From contig NZ_JAKKIE010000011.1 of the NCBI RefSeq assembly GCF_021742065.1, positions 13,740 through 77,739 on the forward strand: 64,000 nt of DNA. The letters are read 5' to 3'. Source of the stretch: Rhizorhapis sp. SPR117. GTDB taxonomy: Bacteria; Pseudomonadota; Alphaproteobacteria; Sphingomonadales; Sphingomonadaceae. Both the position numbers and the translations under genes were made by a program. The notes under the pieces are model-generated. The model was given only the letters and a program-made list of their open reading frames with translations, was not told where the DNA came from and ran no database searches. Of the stretch, positions 16,074 to 26,662 are shown in pieces; position 1 is the stretch's first letter; every line of letters starts with the position of its first letter.

Positions 16074-17635
16074 TCGGCGGCTTCCCGAAGGGCCGGGTCC
16101 TCCCATACCAGCACCGGCTTGCGTGCGGCCAGCGTTTCATCGAGGCGGCGGCGCGGGGCAAAATGCGGGGCAGACCGAAGCGTGGGATCACCCGCTTTCG
16201 CGCGACCGGCAACGCTGCGCAACGCCATGATGAACTGGTCGAGTGCTGCCTTGCTTTCCGTCTCCGTCGGTTCGATCAGCATCGCGCCATGCACAACCAA
16301 TGGGAAATACATAGTCATTGGATGAAAGCCCTCGTCAATCAGGCCCTTGGCGACGTCCAGCGTAGTGAAGCCCTCGGCAAAACCCTTGTCGCCCAACAAT
16401 GCCTCATGCATGCAAGGGCCGCTTGCTCCAAAGGGCGCATCAAGTACGTCCTCCAGACTGCGGAGGATATAATTGGCATTCAGGACCGCATCCCCGCTGA
16501 CTTGCCGCAATCCATCGGCGCCGTGGCTCAGGATATAGGCAAGGGCGCGCGTGAACATGCCCATCTGGCCGTGAAAGGCGACCATGCGCCCAAAGCTTGC
16601 GCCATGATGCTCGTCCGCCGTTTCTTCCTCCACCAGATGATAGCCGTCATCGGCCCGTTCGATGAAGGGCAAGGGCGCAAAGGGGGCCAGAGCGGCGCTG
16701 AACACCACAGGGCCACTGCCGGGGCCGCCACCGCCATGGGGTGTTGAAAACGTCTTGTGCAGGTTGATGTGCATCGCATCGATGCCAAGGTCGCCGGGAC
16801 GCACCCGCCCCACAATAGCGTTGAAGTTCGCACCGTCGCAGTAAACAAATGCTCCAGCAGAATGAACGGCATCAGCGATATTCTTCATATCCCGTTCGAA
16901 CAGGCCGCAGGTATTGGGATTGGTGATCATCACCGCCGCCACGTCCGGACCAAGCCGCGCCGTGAGTGCTGCCAGATCAACGCGGCCGTCTGCATTGGCG
17001 GGAATATTTTCCACCTTGTATCCGCAAAATGCCGCCGTGGCCGGATTGGTGCCATGCGCGCTTTCTGGGACCAGCACTACCGCACGGGGATCGTTCCGGG
17101 CCTCCAGCGCGGAACGGATGGCGAGCAGCCCGCACAATTCGCCATGCGCGCCCGCCTTGGGACTCATCGCCACGGCGGGCATGCCTGTCAGCGTCTTGAG
17201 CCAATGGGCCAGTTCGTCGATGACGGCCAATGCGCCCTGCACCGTGCTGACCGGAGCAAGCGGGTGGAGATCGGCAAAACCGGGCAGCCGCGCAACCTTT
17301 TCATTAAGGCGCGGATTATGCTTCATCGTGCAGGAGCCGAGAGGAAACAGGCCAAGGTCGATGGCGTAATTCTGACGGCTCAGCCGGGTATAGTGACGCA
17401 CCGTCTCCTGTTCGGACAGGCCCGGCAGACCGATAGGCCGCTTTCGTTCCAAACCGCCGAGGCGGGACGAAACCTTGGGAGCAACAGCAAAATCAACGCC
17501 GGTGGTTTCGCTGGACCCGATTTCAAAGATCAGCGCTTCTTCCAGCATCAGCGCGCGGTTGCCGGTGGCCGTGGCGGGCGAAGCCGTTTCCATATGGTCA
17601 GGGCGTGTCGGACGACCTTCGCTGAGCATGTTCAT
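16070..17635 (-). CDS. gcvPB: glycine dehydrogenase (decarboxylating) subunit 2
   Basis: 521 residues, the C-terminal half of the P-protein in organisms that encode it as two chains. It carries the PLP lysine, K294, in [16 protein letters not shown], and [12 protein letters not shown] with [15 protein letters not shown], all hallmark segments. With subunit 1 it decarboxylates glycine and passes the aminomethyl group to lipoyl-GcvH. It overlaps gcvPA by 4 nt upstream and the DUF938 gene by 4 nt downstream. An internal Met15 (MET) could also initiate, but the upstream ATG preserves coupling to gcvPA. Confidence 0.97.
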   Translation of the reverse strand: MNMLSEGRPTRPDHMETASPATATGNRALMLEEALIFEIGSSETTGVDFAVAPKVSSRLGGLERKRPIGLPGLSEQETVRHYTRLSRQNYAIDLGLFPLGSCTMKHNPRLNEKVARLPGFADLHPLAPVSTVQGALAVIDELAHWLKTLTGMPAVAMSPKAGAHGELCGLLAIRSALEARNDPRAVVLVPESAHGTNPATAAFCGYKVENIPANADGRVDLAALTARLGPDVAAVMITNPNTCGLFERDMKNIADAVHSAGAFVYCDGANFNAIVGRVRPGDLGIDAMHINLHKTFSTPHGGGGPGSGPVVFSAALAPFAPLPFIERADDGYHLVEEETADEHHGASFGRMVAFHGQMGMFTRALAYILSHGADGLRQVSGDAVLNANYILRSLEDVLDAPFGASGPCMHEALLGDKGFAEGFTTLDVAKGLIDEGFHPMTMYFPLVVHGAMLIEPTETESKAALDQFIMALRSVAGRAKAGDPTLRSAPHFAPRRRLDETLAARKPVLVWEDPALREAAE

Positions 17636-18990
17636 GCCAATATCTCCTCAAGCGCTGTTGCCAAAGCCTCGACGTCCTCGTCCGTCGTGGTTTCGGTGAC
17701 AGCAACGACAATGCCATGGCCGATGCCCGGCGCATCGGGATAAAGGCGTCCCAAAGATACCCCGCCCAGGATATTCCGGTCGGCAAGCTGCCGAACGACA
17801 TGCCTCGCATCTTGCGGAAGAATGAGAGTAAACTCATTGAAAAAACTGTCATTTAATAGTTTCACACCGGACACGTGCGAAAGACGGTCTGCCGCTTGCA
17901 CCGCAAGGCCATGATTAAGCATAGCCAATTCGCGCAGCCCCTTTTCCCCCAACAGCGTCATGTGAATTGAAAATGCCAGAGCACATAGCCCGCTATTGGT
18001 GCAGATGTTGGACGTCGCCTTTTCACGCCGGATATGCTGTTCCCGCGTCGAAAGCGTCAGGACGAAACCGCGCTTGCCTGCGGCATCGACGGTTTCACCG
18101 CACAGGCGCCCCGGCATCTGGCGCACATATTTCTGCTGACAGGCAAAAAGGCCCAGATAAGGCCCGCCAAATTGCAAGCCGACGCCGATCGACTGTCCCT
18201 CGCCCACAACGATATCCGCACCCATCTCGCCCGGAGGCGTGAGGGCACCCAGCGCCAACGGTTCGGTTATAACAGCGATTAAAAGAGCGCCTGCTTCATG
18301 CACCTTAGAAGCAATATCGCTTAAGTCACTGATACGTCCTAATATATCGGGATATTGAACAACGACGCAGCTTGTGTCCCTGTCTATGCGAGCAATCAAA
18401 TCATCTATATCGGTTGCCGCTTCAAGGCGCGGCGCTTCATGGACCAGCTCGTCACCGGTGAAGCGCGCCATAGTCTTTGCAACCGACACATAATGCGGAT
18501 GCAAGCCCGATGAAAGAATGGTCTTTGATCGCCTGGTAATCCGGCGGGCCATGACGATGGCCTCCCAACAAGCGGTCGACCCATCATACATGCTGGCGTT
18601 CGCCACATCGCAGCCAAAAAGACGTGCGACCTGCGTCTGGAATTCGAACAGGACCTGCAATGTACCCTGCGCAATTTCAGGCTGATAGGGCGTGTAAGCG
18701 GTCAGGAATTCACCGCGCTGGATCAGGTGGTCGACGCTGGCCGGAACGTGGTGACGATATGCGCCCGCGCCCAGAAAGAAAGGCACCTCACCCGCCGCCA
18801 TATTTTGCCGGGCAAGCGCCGAAAGATGACGTTCAACCGCCAGTTCGCTGGCATGATCGGGAAGGCCCGCGATCTTTTGCGAAAGGCGTGCCTCAACCGG
18901 CACATCGGCGAACAGATCATCGATGGACGAAGCGCCGATGCGGGTCAGCATCTGATTCCGGTCGGCGTCGGTAAGTGGCAGGTAGCGCAT
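17632..18990 (-). CDS. gcvPA: glycine dehydrogenase (decarboxylating) subunit 1
   Basis: 452 residues, the N-terminal half of the split P-protein. It starts [15 protein letters not shown] and contains [32 protein letters not shown] and [10 protein letters not shown], all conserved in GcvPA. It works as a heterotetramer with GcvPB; the PLP lysine is in the partner. The gene is 21 nt downstream of gcvH and overlaps gcvPB by 4 nt. Family proteins are normally near 450 residues, so it is full length. Confidence 0.97.
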   Translation of the reverse strand: MRYLPLTDADRNQMLTRIGASSIDDLFADVPVEARLSQKIAGLPDHASELAVERHLSALARQNMAAGEVPFFLGAGAYRHHVPASVDHLIQRGEFLTAYTPYQPEIAQGTLQVLFEFQTQVARLFGCDVANASMYDGSTACWEAIVMARRITRRSKTILSSGLHPHYVSVAKTMARFTGDELVHEAPRLEAATDIDDLIARIDRDTSCVVVQYPDILGRISDLSDIASKVHEAGALLIAVITEPLALGALTPPGEMGADIVVGEGQSIGVGLQFGGPYLGLFACQQKYVRQMPGRLCGETVDAAGKRGFVLTLSTREQHIRREKATSNICTNSGLCALAFSIHMTLLGEKGLRELAMLNHGLAVQAADRLSHVSGVKLLNDSFFNEFTLILPQDARHVVRQLADRNILGGVSLGRLYPDAPGIGHGIVVAVTETTTDEDVEALATALEEILA

Positions 18991-19011
18991 CTTCTGTCCT
19001 AACTCTGTAGC

Positions 19012-19383
19012 TTAAAGCGCCGCGACAAACCTGTTATAGGCCGCCTCGTTCATCAGACCCTCAAGCTCAGACGCATCGGTCAAGCGCAGTTTGAAGAACC
19101 AGCCATCCTCTTCAGCATCGCTGTTGACGAGTGCCGGTTCGCCTTCCAGATCGCCGTTCACCTCAACAACTTCCCCTGAAATGGGGGCATAGACGTCCGA
19201 GGCAGCCTTGACCGATTCAACCACGGCCGCATCGTCGCCCTTCTCGAAAACCGCACCTTCGGCGGGAAGTTCGACAAAGACGATATCGCCCAACTGGCCC
19301 TGGGCATAGTCCGTAATACCGACGGTGGCGATTTCGCCCTCGACGTCGATCCATTCATGTTCATCGGTGAAATATCGGCTCAT
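19012..19383 (-). CDS. gcvH: glycine cleavage system H protein
   Basis: 123 residues, normal length. It carries the lipoyl attachment Lys59 in [17 protein letters not shown], and the N-terminal [13 protein letters not shown] and C-terminal [10 protein letters not shown] motifs. The lipoyl arm shuttles the aminomethyl intermediate between the P-, T- and L-proteins. The start ATG at 19383 shares one base with the stop of gcvT, so it is coupled to it. No separate lipoamide dehydrogenase gene lies in the window. Confidence 0.98.
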   Translation of the reverse strand: MSRYFTDEHEWIDVEGEIATVGITDYAQGQLGDIVFVELPAEGAVFEKGDDAAVVESVKAASDVYAPISGEVVEVNGDLEGEPALVNSDAEEDGWFFKLRLTDASELEGLMNEAAYNRFVAAL

Positions 19384-20519
19384 TATTTGGCTCCTTGACG
19401 ATGGTAGCTATGGGGTATGAAAGGCATCGCCGTAACGGTGGCGGGAAGGCGCTTGCCGCGCACCTCCAGCTCGACCATCGTGCCGGGCGTGGCGGCGGCG
19501 GACGGAACATAGGCCATGGCGATCGGCGTGCCTACGCTGGGCGCAAAGCCACCAGAAGTGACGCTGCCCACCTCTTCGCCGCCGAAAAACAGTTTTGCGC
19601 CTTCGCGTGCGGGCAGGCGACCGACGAGCAGCAAGCCGACCCTCTTTACCGGCGCCCCGTTCGCAAGCAGTTTCAATACCCGCTCCGCACCCGGGAAGCC
19701 GCCTTCCGTTCGCCGCCGCCTGGAAATGGCAAAGCCCAGATCCGCCGTCACGGGATCGATATTTTCATCAAGGTCATGGCCATAAAGTGGCAGCCCGGCC
19801 TCCAGCCGCAGGGAATCACGTGCGCCCAGCCCAATAGGCCTGACTGCTTCCGATGCGCAGAGTGCGTCGGCAAATGCCGCTACTGCCTCTGACGGCAAAC
19901 TGATCTCAAAGCCATCCTCGCCGGTATAGCCGGAACGGCTGATCCAAAGGTCATATGTGTGCCAGCGGAAAGCCCCCGCCTGCATGAAATAGAGGGTATC
20001 AACATCCGCAATCAGCGTTGCCAGCGCCCCTGCCGCCTCAGGTCCCTGAAGCGCCAGAAGCGCCTGATCCTCCATATGGTTGATCGTGATTTCATCAGGC
20101 AGGTTTTCACGCAAATGACCAATGTCGTCATATTTGGTCGCGCCATTGACGACCATGTAGATGCCATCGGTTCGCCGTGTGACCATCAGGTCGTCCAATA
20201 TGCCGCCGTCAGCGTCCAGCAGCAGCGAATAGCGCATCCGCCCTTCTTTCAGGCCAATGACATCGCCGGGCAGCAGCGTTTCCAGTGCGGCATCCACACC
20301 TTCGCCCGAAAAGAGGAGCTGCCCCATATGGCTGACATCGAACAGACCCGCATGTTGCCGGGTCCACAGGTGTTCGGCCATAATGCCTTCATACTGGATC
20401 GGCATGACATAGCCCGCGAAACTGACCATTCGTGCGCCCTGCGCTCGATGCCACTCATCGAGCGGCAACAGCGCATCGGCGATGTCCATATCGGTTTCGC
20501 TATATTCCGTGTCGCTCAT
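19383..20519 (-). CDS. gcvT: aminomethyltransferase (glycine cleavage T protein)
   Basis: 378 residues. It moves the methylene carbon from aminomethyl-GcvH to tetrahydrofolate and releases ammonia. Identified by [29 protein letters not shown], the folate-site segment [16 protein letters not shown], and [15 protein letters not shown]. The first gene of the operon gcvT-gcvH-gcvPA-gcvPB-DUF938. A tandem glycine riboswitch ends about 64 nt upstream of the ATG, so expression should rise with glycine. The family starts near DEWH; the extra 20 residues at the N-terminus are a modest acidic extension. Confidence 0.97.
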   Translation of the reverse strand: MSDTEYSETDMDIADALLPLDEWHRAQGARMVSFAGYVMPIQYEGIMAEHLWTRQHAGLFDVSHMGQLLFSGEGVDAALETLLPGDVIGLKEGRMRYSLLLDADGGILDDLMVTRRTDGIYMVVNGATKYDDIGHLRENLPDEITINHMEDQALLALQGPEAAGALATLIADVDTLYFMQAGAFRWHTYDLWISRSGYTGEDGFEISLPSEAVAAFADALCASEAVRPIGLGARDSLRLEAGLPLYGHDLDENIDPVTADLGFAISRRRRTEGGFPGAERVLKLLANGAPVKRVGLLLVGRLPAREGAKLFFGGEEVGSVTSGGFAPSVGTPIAMAYVPSAAATPGTMVELEVRGKRLPATVTAMPFIPHSYHRQGAK

Positions 20520-20583
20520 ATCCGGCTTCGCCTTTCAAGTAAGGATAGATGAAGAATGCCCGCGAACGTGCCTTGCTCCATCA

Positions 20584-20780
20584 CCCCCTCTGTCACGAAA
20601 CCTGAGAGCTTTGACCGGCGGGTGTGGATTCCGCGCGGCTTACACCTTCGGTGGGATGGATTTCTCCACCCGCTTTCCAGAGTGCCACCTGACGATGCGG
20701 TCCTTTGACCTGAGAGTTTCCGGGGCGGTTGCTCCTTCGGCGGACATTCGCATCGTTTCCGACACGACTGACGCTCTCCC
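20584..20780 (-). ncRNA. tandem glycine riboswitch
   Basis: Reading on the minus strand, aptamer 1 begins GGGAGAGCGTCAG near 20780, has the core CCGCCGAAGGAGCAACCGCC and closes with AAACTCTCAGGTCAAAGGACC (20 of these bases are diagnostic). Aptamer 2 has CACCGAAGGTGTAAGCCGC and closes with AGCTCTCAGGTTTCG then GACAGAGG near 20584. Two aptamers in series ahead of gcvT is the classical cooperative ON arrangement. The short linker between them is visible around 20690. The expression platform toward gcvT was not resolved. Confidence 0.95.
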
Positions 20781-20864
20781 GCATCGTCATCTGCCCGAAT
20801 CCGGGCAGCGACATCCAAGTCTTCGCTTAGCTGATCGATTCTGTCAATCGCGGCAGTGCAGCAA

Positions 20865-22040
20865 TCAGAGGACAAACCCTTCGGGCAGTTGGGTCGCCCC
20901 GTAAATTTCACTGTGGCGCGAAAGGGCATAGCGATCCGTCATGCCGGCAATGAAATCGGCGATATGGCGGCTTTTATCCGGCTCGGATGTATCGCAATGA
21001 GCAACCCAGCTGTCGGACATCAGGGCAGGGTTGGCATGATAGGCCAGGAAAAGCTCATTGACTATTTTCTGCGCAGCTGCCGATGCGGCGATCTGCCTTG
21101 GATGATGGTAAAGCGTCGCATACATGAACCGTTTCCAATGACGTTCCGCTTCCGCAAGCGCAGGCGAAAAACCGCCAAGCATCCGGCCCGCTGCACGAAC
21201 ATCCTCAACGGTTCTGATACCCGCCGCAGCGACATTCGCCCGCGTATTTTCAATAACGTCGTTGACCATCAGACCAATCTGGTCGCGGATCAATTCGGGC
21301 ACCAGCCGATCGACGGAAAGGTCAGGGTAACGCGCCCTCACCTGTTTCCAGCTTGCAGCGACAAAGGGCACCTCGATCAACTGGTCGATGCTGAGCAGGC
21401 CAGCGCGGATACCGTCATCAATGTCGTGATTGTCATAGGCAATATCATCGGCGATGGCGGCCACCTGCGCCTCCAGCGAAGACCATCCATGCAGGTCAAG
21501 CGGGTACAGCCCATCGACTTCGCGCATCGCCCAGCCGGGATCAATGACCGGGCCGTTGTGCTTGGCAAGGCCTTCCAGCATTTCCCAGCTCAGATTGAGG
21601 CCCGGCCATCGCGGATAAGGAGAATCAAGCAGCATCAGCGTGCGCAGGGTCTGGGCATTATGGTCAAATCCGCCATGCGCCTTGAGCGCTGTCTGAAGCC
21701 CCTCCTCGCCCGCATGACCAAAGGGCGGATGGCCGATATCATGCGCCAGACAAAGCGCTTCGGTCAGGTCTTCATTCAAACCGAGCGCGCGGGCAATAGT
21801 GCGACCAATCTGCGCCACTTCCAGACTGTGGGTCAGGCGAACGCGATAATGGTCCCCATCCGGTTGAACGAACACCTGCGTCTTGTGGCGCAGGCGACGG
21901 AAGCTGATCGAGTGGATGATCCGGTCACGATCACGTTGGAAAGCATCGCGGGGACCACGTGTTCCACCGCCCGGTTCGACATGCTGGCGGCCTCGGCTCT
22001 TGTTAGGATCACAAGCATAGGACGCCTGATATCCTTTCAT
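20865..22040 (-). CDS. dgt: deoxyguanosinetriphosphate triphosphohydrolase-like protein
   Basis: 391 residues, HD-domain phosphohydrolase. The metal ligands are visible: His71 in RLTHSLEVAQ, the His100-Asp101 pair in CLAHDIGHPPFGHAGE, and a later Asp in the ADDIAYDNHDIDDG segment. FRRLRHKTQVF near 48-58 is also typical. Family members hydrolyse dNTPs to deoxynucleosides and triphosphate; the short subgroup seen here is often annotated dGTPase-like and may have wider specificity. Its ATG overlaps the stop of the TPR/SPOR gene by 4 nt, so the two are co-translated. Confidence 0.93.
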   Translation of the reverse strand: MKGYQASYACDPNKSRGRQHVEPGGGTRGPRDAFQRDRDRIIHSISFRRLRHKTQVFVQPDGDHYRVRLTHSLEVAQIGRTIARALGLNEDLTEALCLAHDIGHPPFGHAGEEGLQTALKAHGGFDHNAQTLRTLMLLDSPYPRWPGLNLSWEMLEGLAKHNGPVIDPGWAMREVDGLYPLDLHGWSSLEAQVAAIADDIAYDNHDIDDGIRAGLLSIDQLIEVPFVAASWKQVRARYPDLSVDRLVPELIRDQIGLMVNDVIENTRANVAAAGIRTVEDVRAAGRMLGGFSPALAEAERHWKRFMYATLYHHPRQIAASAAAQKIVNELFLAYHANPALMSDSWVAHCDTSEPDKSRHIADFIAGMTDRYALSRHSEIYGATQLPEGFVL

Positions 22041-23719
22041 TCGTCAAGCTTTTCGACTTGCAGCCCATCGGTGCTGTGCCAGATATAGCCATCACCGCCC
22101 GCTTTCATCCAGTCGGAATAAAAATCCTTGGCGGCGCTTTCGCTGGCGAACGGGCCGACGACCATGCGGCGTGTCGAGCCCCAGGCGGATGTCCATGCGT
22201 CCTTGCCTTTCAGCACTGCCCCGTATTTCTTGCGCATCTTGCCCATGTCGAAGGCGAGTGCCTTCAGGTCACGGCCAGTGGCGATCTGGACCCAGGTACG
22301 CGCGGGATTTTTCGCCTTTGCATCGGCCTCTGCCTTTGCCTTGGCCTTCGCTTCAGCTTTCGCCTTCGCTTCCGCGTCGGCCTTTGCGCGTGCCTTTGCC
22401 TTCGCTTCAGCAGCTTCCGCCGTCTTGCGCTTTTCCGCCTGAATACGCGCAATTTCAGCCAGATCGACAGGTGCGACGGTTCGGGTGCGCTCTGCCGCAG
22501 GGATGGTGACACCGCTCATGATGTCCGCAAGGCTGCGTCCATCCGCCTGCACCTGCCGAGGGGGCGCTGGAGCCGGGACTGGCGGAGTTGGGCGTGTGGG
22601 TGTGCTGGAAAAACCCGGCTGCGGCGCTGTCGCTTGAAGGCGTTTAGTCGCAGGAGATGACGGAGGACCAACCAGATCACCGTTGCGACTATGGCTGCTG
22701 CGGTCAGCGCTTGTCGCTGGGGGCGATGTCGGGACGGCGGCATCAGCAGCTGGCACCGGTTGAACCATTGCCGTCCTGGCCGGTTCGGTAGGCCAGGATT
22801 GCTTGCCTTTTTTGCTGCGGGACGCTTTCTTTTTCGATGCCGAAGCAGAGGGCGCCGTTGCTGTGCGGCCCAACGGCTGGCCGCTGGGCACGAGTGCAGT
22901 ATCCGGCTTTGAATCCCCGGCTGACGGGACGGAAGCTTGCGCCGCTGTCGATGGAAAATTGCCGAAATGTACGGCGGCCGCACGTTGCGCCGCTGTCAGC
23001 ATAGGCATTCTGTCCATGAAGGGCTGAATCGCCGTAGCGAGCGATTTGGGCATCATCACCTGCGTAATATTCCGTGCCTGCTTCGCCTGCCCGTTCATCG
23101 CCAGAATGAAGGCGCGGTCTCGCCATGCGGATTTGTCACTCTTGCGCAGCAACGGGTCAAGGACCCGCTCCGCCTCCTGCCATTTGCCCGATATGCCCAG
23201 CGATACGGCGTACCGCCGCAGGATTTTGGGGTCATTGGGGCTGCGCTCAAGCGCCAGCTTATAATCATGCTGCGCCCGATCCGTATCACCCACGAGGTCA
23301 AATGCCAGTCCCCGATCAGCCGCAATATCCGTATCCTTGACGCCATAACGCGTCGCCTGACCAAACAAGCGGATCGCCTCGGTCGGATTTTCCAGCGCCA
23401 GCATCGCACGCGCCAAGCCCGCCTTCACCCGGCCATTTTGGGGCGAAACGTCTTCAGCCCGCGCAAAAAATCCCGTTGCAGCACGGGGGTCGTCAAGCCT
23501 CAGCGCAACCTCCCCGGCTCCGATCAACGCATCGACATCGCGTGGATTGGACGCAAGCCTACTCAGATAACGGCCAAGGCTATCGGCGTCGGAGGATGGG
23601 GGCACCCCAAGCACCGCATTGCTTTCTGCCGACTTGTTCTGGGCAAGGAGTGGCGAGGTGAGCATTGAACCGGACAGTACGGCCGCCAATGCAACGAATT
23701 TTACCGATAACAGTTTCAC
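22037..23719 (-). CDS. TPR and SPOR domain periplasmic protein
   Basis: 560 residues. A signal peptide (about 1-26, ending LLAQ) is followed by tetratricopeptide-like repeats (about 45-200, e.g. GEVALRLDDPRAATGFFARA), a long Pro/Ser/Thr-rich linker, a Lys/Ala-rich helical stretch (about 430-475), and a C-terminal SPOR domain (about 480-555) with TWVQIATGRDL and GPFASESAAKDFYSDW. SPOR domains bind denuded septal peptidoglycan, so a division-site role is likely, fitting the ftsZ neighbour. The start is GTG at 23719 with no clear ribosome binding site. The next gene, dgt, overlaps by 4 nt. Confidence 0.85.
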   Translation of the reverse strand: MKLLSVKFVALAAVLSGSMLTSPLLAQNKSAESNAVLGVPPSSDADSLGRYLSRLASNPRDVDALIGAGEVALRLDDPRAATGFFARAEDVSPQNGRVKAGLARAMLALENPTEAIRLFGQATRYGVKDTDIAADRGLAFDLVGDTDRAQHDYKLALERSPNDPKILRRYAVSLGISGKWQEAERVLDPLLRKSDKSAWRDRAFILAMNGQAKQARNITQVMMPKSLATAIQPFMDRMPMLTAAQRAAAVHFGNFPSTAAQASVPSAGDSKPDTALVPSGQPLGRTATAPSASASKKKASRSKKGKQSWPTEPARTAMVQPVPAADAAVPTSPPATSADRSSHSRNGDLVGPPSSPATKRLQATAPQPGFSSTPTRPTPPVPAPAPPRQVQADGRSLADIMSGVTIPAAERTRTVAPVDLAEIARIQAEKRKTAEAAEAKAKARAKADAEAKAKAEAKAKAKAEADAKAKNPARTWVQIATGRDLKALAFDMGKMRKKYGAVLKGKDAWTSAWGSTRRMVVGPFASESAAKDFYSDWMKAGGDGYIWHSTDGLQVEKLDE

Positions 23720-23843
23720 AAAGCGGTCAATAGCAAGCCCTGAGCAGAATAGGAAACAGACTGTTAAGACGCACAGGATGGAATGAGCGGCAGGCGCGCC
23801 AAATGCCGCCTTCCACCCAATTCAGCGCAAGTTTTCCAGACTG

Positions 23844-25289
23844 TTACTGGTTGTTCTGCCGATTCAGGAAACGCGGAATGTCCAGGTCCGACTTGGTGTC
23901 ATCCTCATCTTCGCTTGCTGCTGCACGAGAGCTGCCGCGCGACAGATTGGACATGCGTTCGAACAGGGTGCCTCCTCCGCTCGCCACACGCGGTGCCGGG
24001 CGAATCGGTTCGGGAGGCGTTTCAACCTCTGCCGGTGCAGGTTCAGGCTCAATGGCTGCGGCCTCTGATTCATCCGGACCTTCGGCAATAGAACTCAGTA
24101 GCAATTCATCCTCATCCACCTCTTCCGCGCCCGTGGAAACAGGCTCAGCCGCAGCTTCCTGCGATGGCGCATAGGATTCAAATCCCGGCGCGCTTTGCAT
24201 GCTCGCAGAAACGGATTCCGGCGGTTTCAGTGAATCGATATCGGGAGTCAGTGCGGCTGGCTGCGGCGCAGCGGCGCGGCCCGGAAAGGTAAAAGCCTGC
24301 GTGTGCGACTGGCCGGTGTCCGCCTCATTGTCGATACCCGTAGCGACAACGGAAACCCTGATCTTGCCTTCAAGCGCATCGTTGAACGCGGAACCCCATA
24401 TGATGTTGGCATCGGGATCGACCAGTTCACGAATATGATTGGCCGCTTCATCGACTTCCATCAGGCGCATATCTTCGCCACCGGTGATGGAGATGATAAC
24501 GCCCTTCGCACCCTTCATGCTGACGCCATCGAGCAGCGGGTTGGCAATCGCCTTTTCGGCGGCTTCCAGCGCACGGCCATCGCCTTCGGCTTCGCCTGTA
24601 CCCATCATCGCCTTGCCCATTTCACCCATGACCGAGCGGACATCGGCAAAATCGAGGTTGATAAGACCCGGCATGACCATCAAATCGGTGATCCCGCGCA
24701 CGCCCTGCTGCAACACTTCATCGGCCAACTGAAACGCTTCCTTGAAAGTCGTGTTCGGGTTGGCGATCAGGAACAGGTTCTGGTTCGGAATAACGATCAG
24801 CGTGTCAACGTGCTTTTGCAGTTCGACGATGCCCGCTTCGGCCGATTTGGAACGCCGCGATCCTTCAAAAGTAAAAGGCTTGGTGACAACGCCAACCGTC
24901 AAAATGCCCTTGTCGCGCGCGGCCTTGGCGATGACGGGCGCAGCACCTGTGCCGGTTCCGCCGCCCATGCCCGCTGCAATGAAACACATATGCGCGCCAT
25001 TCAGGGCGCTTTCGACGCCGTCGATAGTTTCTTCCGCCGCCGCACGACCGATTTCCGGGCGCGATCCCGCACCAAGCCCTTCAGTAATTTTCGGACCGAG
25101 CTGAATGCGCCGTTCGGCAGGAGAGGCATTGAGCGCCTGCGCATCGGTATTGGCGACGATGAAATCGACCCCCTCGACCCGCGCGGCAATCATGTTGGCA
25201 ATCGCGTTTCCACCTGCTCCGCCGACGCCGATTACGGCGATCCGGGGCTTCAGCTCATCTACATGCGGAGGGCCGATTTCAATGCTCAT
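23844..25289 (-). CDS. ftsZ: cell division protein FtsZ
   Basis: 481 residues: a tubulin-like GTPase core of about 320 residues, a variable acidic and proline-rich linker, and the conserved C-terminal peptide [10 protein letters not shown] that binds FtsA. The GTP loop GGGTGTG is at 109-115, and the T7 synergy loop is [11 protein letters not shown]. FtsZ forms the cytokinetic ring. The long linker is usual in alphaproteobacteria. Last gene of the dcw cluster, 107 nt downstream of ftsA, a gap large enough for its own promoter. Confidence 0.98.
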   Translation of the reverse strand: MSIEIGPPHVDELKPRIAVIGVGGAGGNAIANMIAARVEGVDFIVANTDAQALNASPAERRIQLGPKITEGLGAGSRPEIGRAAAEETIDGVESALNGAHMCFIAAGMGGGTGTGAAPVIAKAARDKGILTVGVVTKPFTFEGSRRSKSAEAGIVELQKHVDTLIVIPNQNLFLIANPNTTFKEAFQLADEVLQQGVRGITDLMVMPGLINLDFADVRSVMGEMGKAMMGTGEAEGDGRALEAAEKAIANPLLDGVSMKGAKGVIISITGGEDMRLMEVDEAANHIRELVDPDANIIWGSAFNDALEGKIRVSVVATGIDNEADTGQSHTQAFTFPGRAAAPQPAALTPDIDSLKPPESVSASMQSAPGFESYAPSQEAAAEPVSTGAEEVDEDELLLSSIAEGPDESEAAAIEPEPAPAEVETPPEPIRPAPRVASGGGTLFERMSNLSRGSSRAAASEDEDDTKSDLDIPRFLNRQNNQ

Positions 25290-25396
25290 AAACTTGCTCC
25301 CTGTGCCTCACTTCGACGTGAAGCATAACCTTGATGTAACTCATGCACTATCTGACTTGGCGAATCATCTTAAAACTAAGCATTAACCATATTTCA

Positions 25397-26659
25397 TCAG
25401 TAATTCGTCCGAAATGCGGTGATAAGCCTTTGAAGTATTGCCGAACCGGGTGCCTTGTGCACTGTCTGCCGCGAGGAAGGCAGCCACCGCAGGTCAACCG
25501 GATTGGACGCCCCGTACAGCGCAAGTCCGGAGAGCGTTGCAAAGGCTGGACCACTATGCGCCTCAGGCAAGCCTGTCAGACCGCGCGGACGCCCGATTCT
25601 CACTGCCCGGCCAAGCGCGCTCTGGGCATAATCGGCGATACCTTTCAGTTCGGCACCGCCGCCGGTCAGCACTACCTGACGTCCCACAGGACCAGTAAAG
25701 CCAAGCTCCGTCAATACCTTGCCGATTTCGCCCATCAGATGATCGAGTCGCTGGCAGATGATACCGACAAGCTGCGCGCGGGTGATGCGGCCTCCCTCTA
25801 AACTCTGGCCATCGCTTGACATGGGCGCGATCTCAATCATCTCGCGGTGGTCGCGCGGCGACTGATTGGCCGATCCGTAAAAGCATTTCATCCGTTCTGC
25901 CTGACTGCGCCGTACACCGAAGGCCGAGGCGATATCGTCCGTAATATCCGCCGCCCCATAGGGCAGAGAGGCAAGCCCAAGCAACATGCCGCCAGCAAAA
26001 AGCGACACATTGGTCACTGCCGCGCCCAATTCCACCAGCGCGACGCCGAGATCCCGTTCCTCATCCGACAGGCACGCCACACCGGTAGCGATAGGCGAGG
26101 CGACAATGCTGTTCACTTCCAGATGCGCCGAACGCACGCACATATCGAGATTGCGCAACGGGCTGCCGTCGGCAAGAATGACGTGGATATCGACGCCAAG
26201 CCGGTCGGCGTGAAGGCCCAGCGGCGTCTTCACGCCGGTCAAACCATCAAGCGTATAAAGCGTCGGCTGCGCATGCAGGACCATCCGGCCATCAGGGTCG
26301 ATGCTCTGACGGCCCGCTTCGAGCAGGTCGTCGATATCCTGTTGCTCGATGCGGTGGCCGCCCAGTTCGACCTCCACGCTGGCAATGTCGCTGGCCAGTC
26401 CGCCTGCCGAAAAATTGACCCACACATCCTCGATATTGGTGCCAGCGATGCGCTCCGCCTGTTCAACCGTTTCGCGCACGGCCTGTTCGGTCCGCTCCAT
26501 ATCCGCAATATAGCCGCGCCGCACCCCCCGGCTTTCGCGCTGGCCGGTGCCAAGAACGATGAGTTCACCCTTGTCGCCGACACCAGCGATCAGGGCGGAA
26601 ATTTTCCATGACCCGATATCAAGCGCGGTAATCAGCTTGTCATATCGCGGCTGTGCCAT
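25397..26659 (-). CDS. ftsA: cell division protein FtsA
   Basis: 420 residues, actin-like ATPase that tethers FtsZ to the membrane. The phosphate 1 motif ALDIGSWKISALIAG is at the N-terminus, GDKG and the SHS2 domain follow (about 80-160), and the phosphate 2 and adenosine segments appear as VALVELGAAVTNVSLF and VVLTGGGAELKGI. The C-terminal end LQRLITAFRTNY is amphipathic, as needed for membrane binding. The start is 3 nt from the end of ftsQ. Confidence 0.97.
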   Translation of the reverse strand: MAQPRYDKLITALDIGSWKISALIAGVGDKGELIVLGTGQRESRGVRRGYIADMERTEQAVRETVEQAERIAGTNIEDVWVNFSAGGLASDIASVEVELGGHRIEQQDIDDLLEAGRQSIDPDGRMVLHAQPTLYTLDGLTGVKTPLGLHADRLGVDIHVILADGSPLRNLDMCVRSAHLEVNSIVASPIATGVACLSDEERDLGVALVELGAAVTNVSLFAGGMLLGLASLPYGAADITDDIASAFGVRRSQAERMKCFYGSANQSPRDHREMIEIAPMSSDGQSLEGGRITRAQLVGIICQRLDHLMGEIGKVLTELGFTGPVGRQVVLTGGGAELKGIADYAQSALGRAVRIGRPRGLTGLPEAHSGPAFATLSGLALYGASNPVDLRWLPSSRQTVHKAPGSAILQRLITAFRTNY

Positions 26660-26662
26660 GGC

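Noticed and set aside
20856..22088. 410-codon plus-strand frame opposite dgt
   Set aside because: It is the antisense shadow of dgt, whose HD motifs are unambiguous; the translation has low complexity and no recognisable domain.
22128..22442. Ala/Phe-repeat protein on the plus strand
   Set aside because: It is the complement of the Lys/Ala-rich coding stretch of the TPR/SPOR gene.
24303..25328. 341-codon plus-strand frame opposite ftsZ
   Set aside because: Antisense frame produced by GC-rich codon positions of ftsZ; no ribosome binding site or domain.
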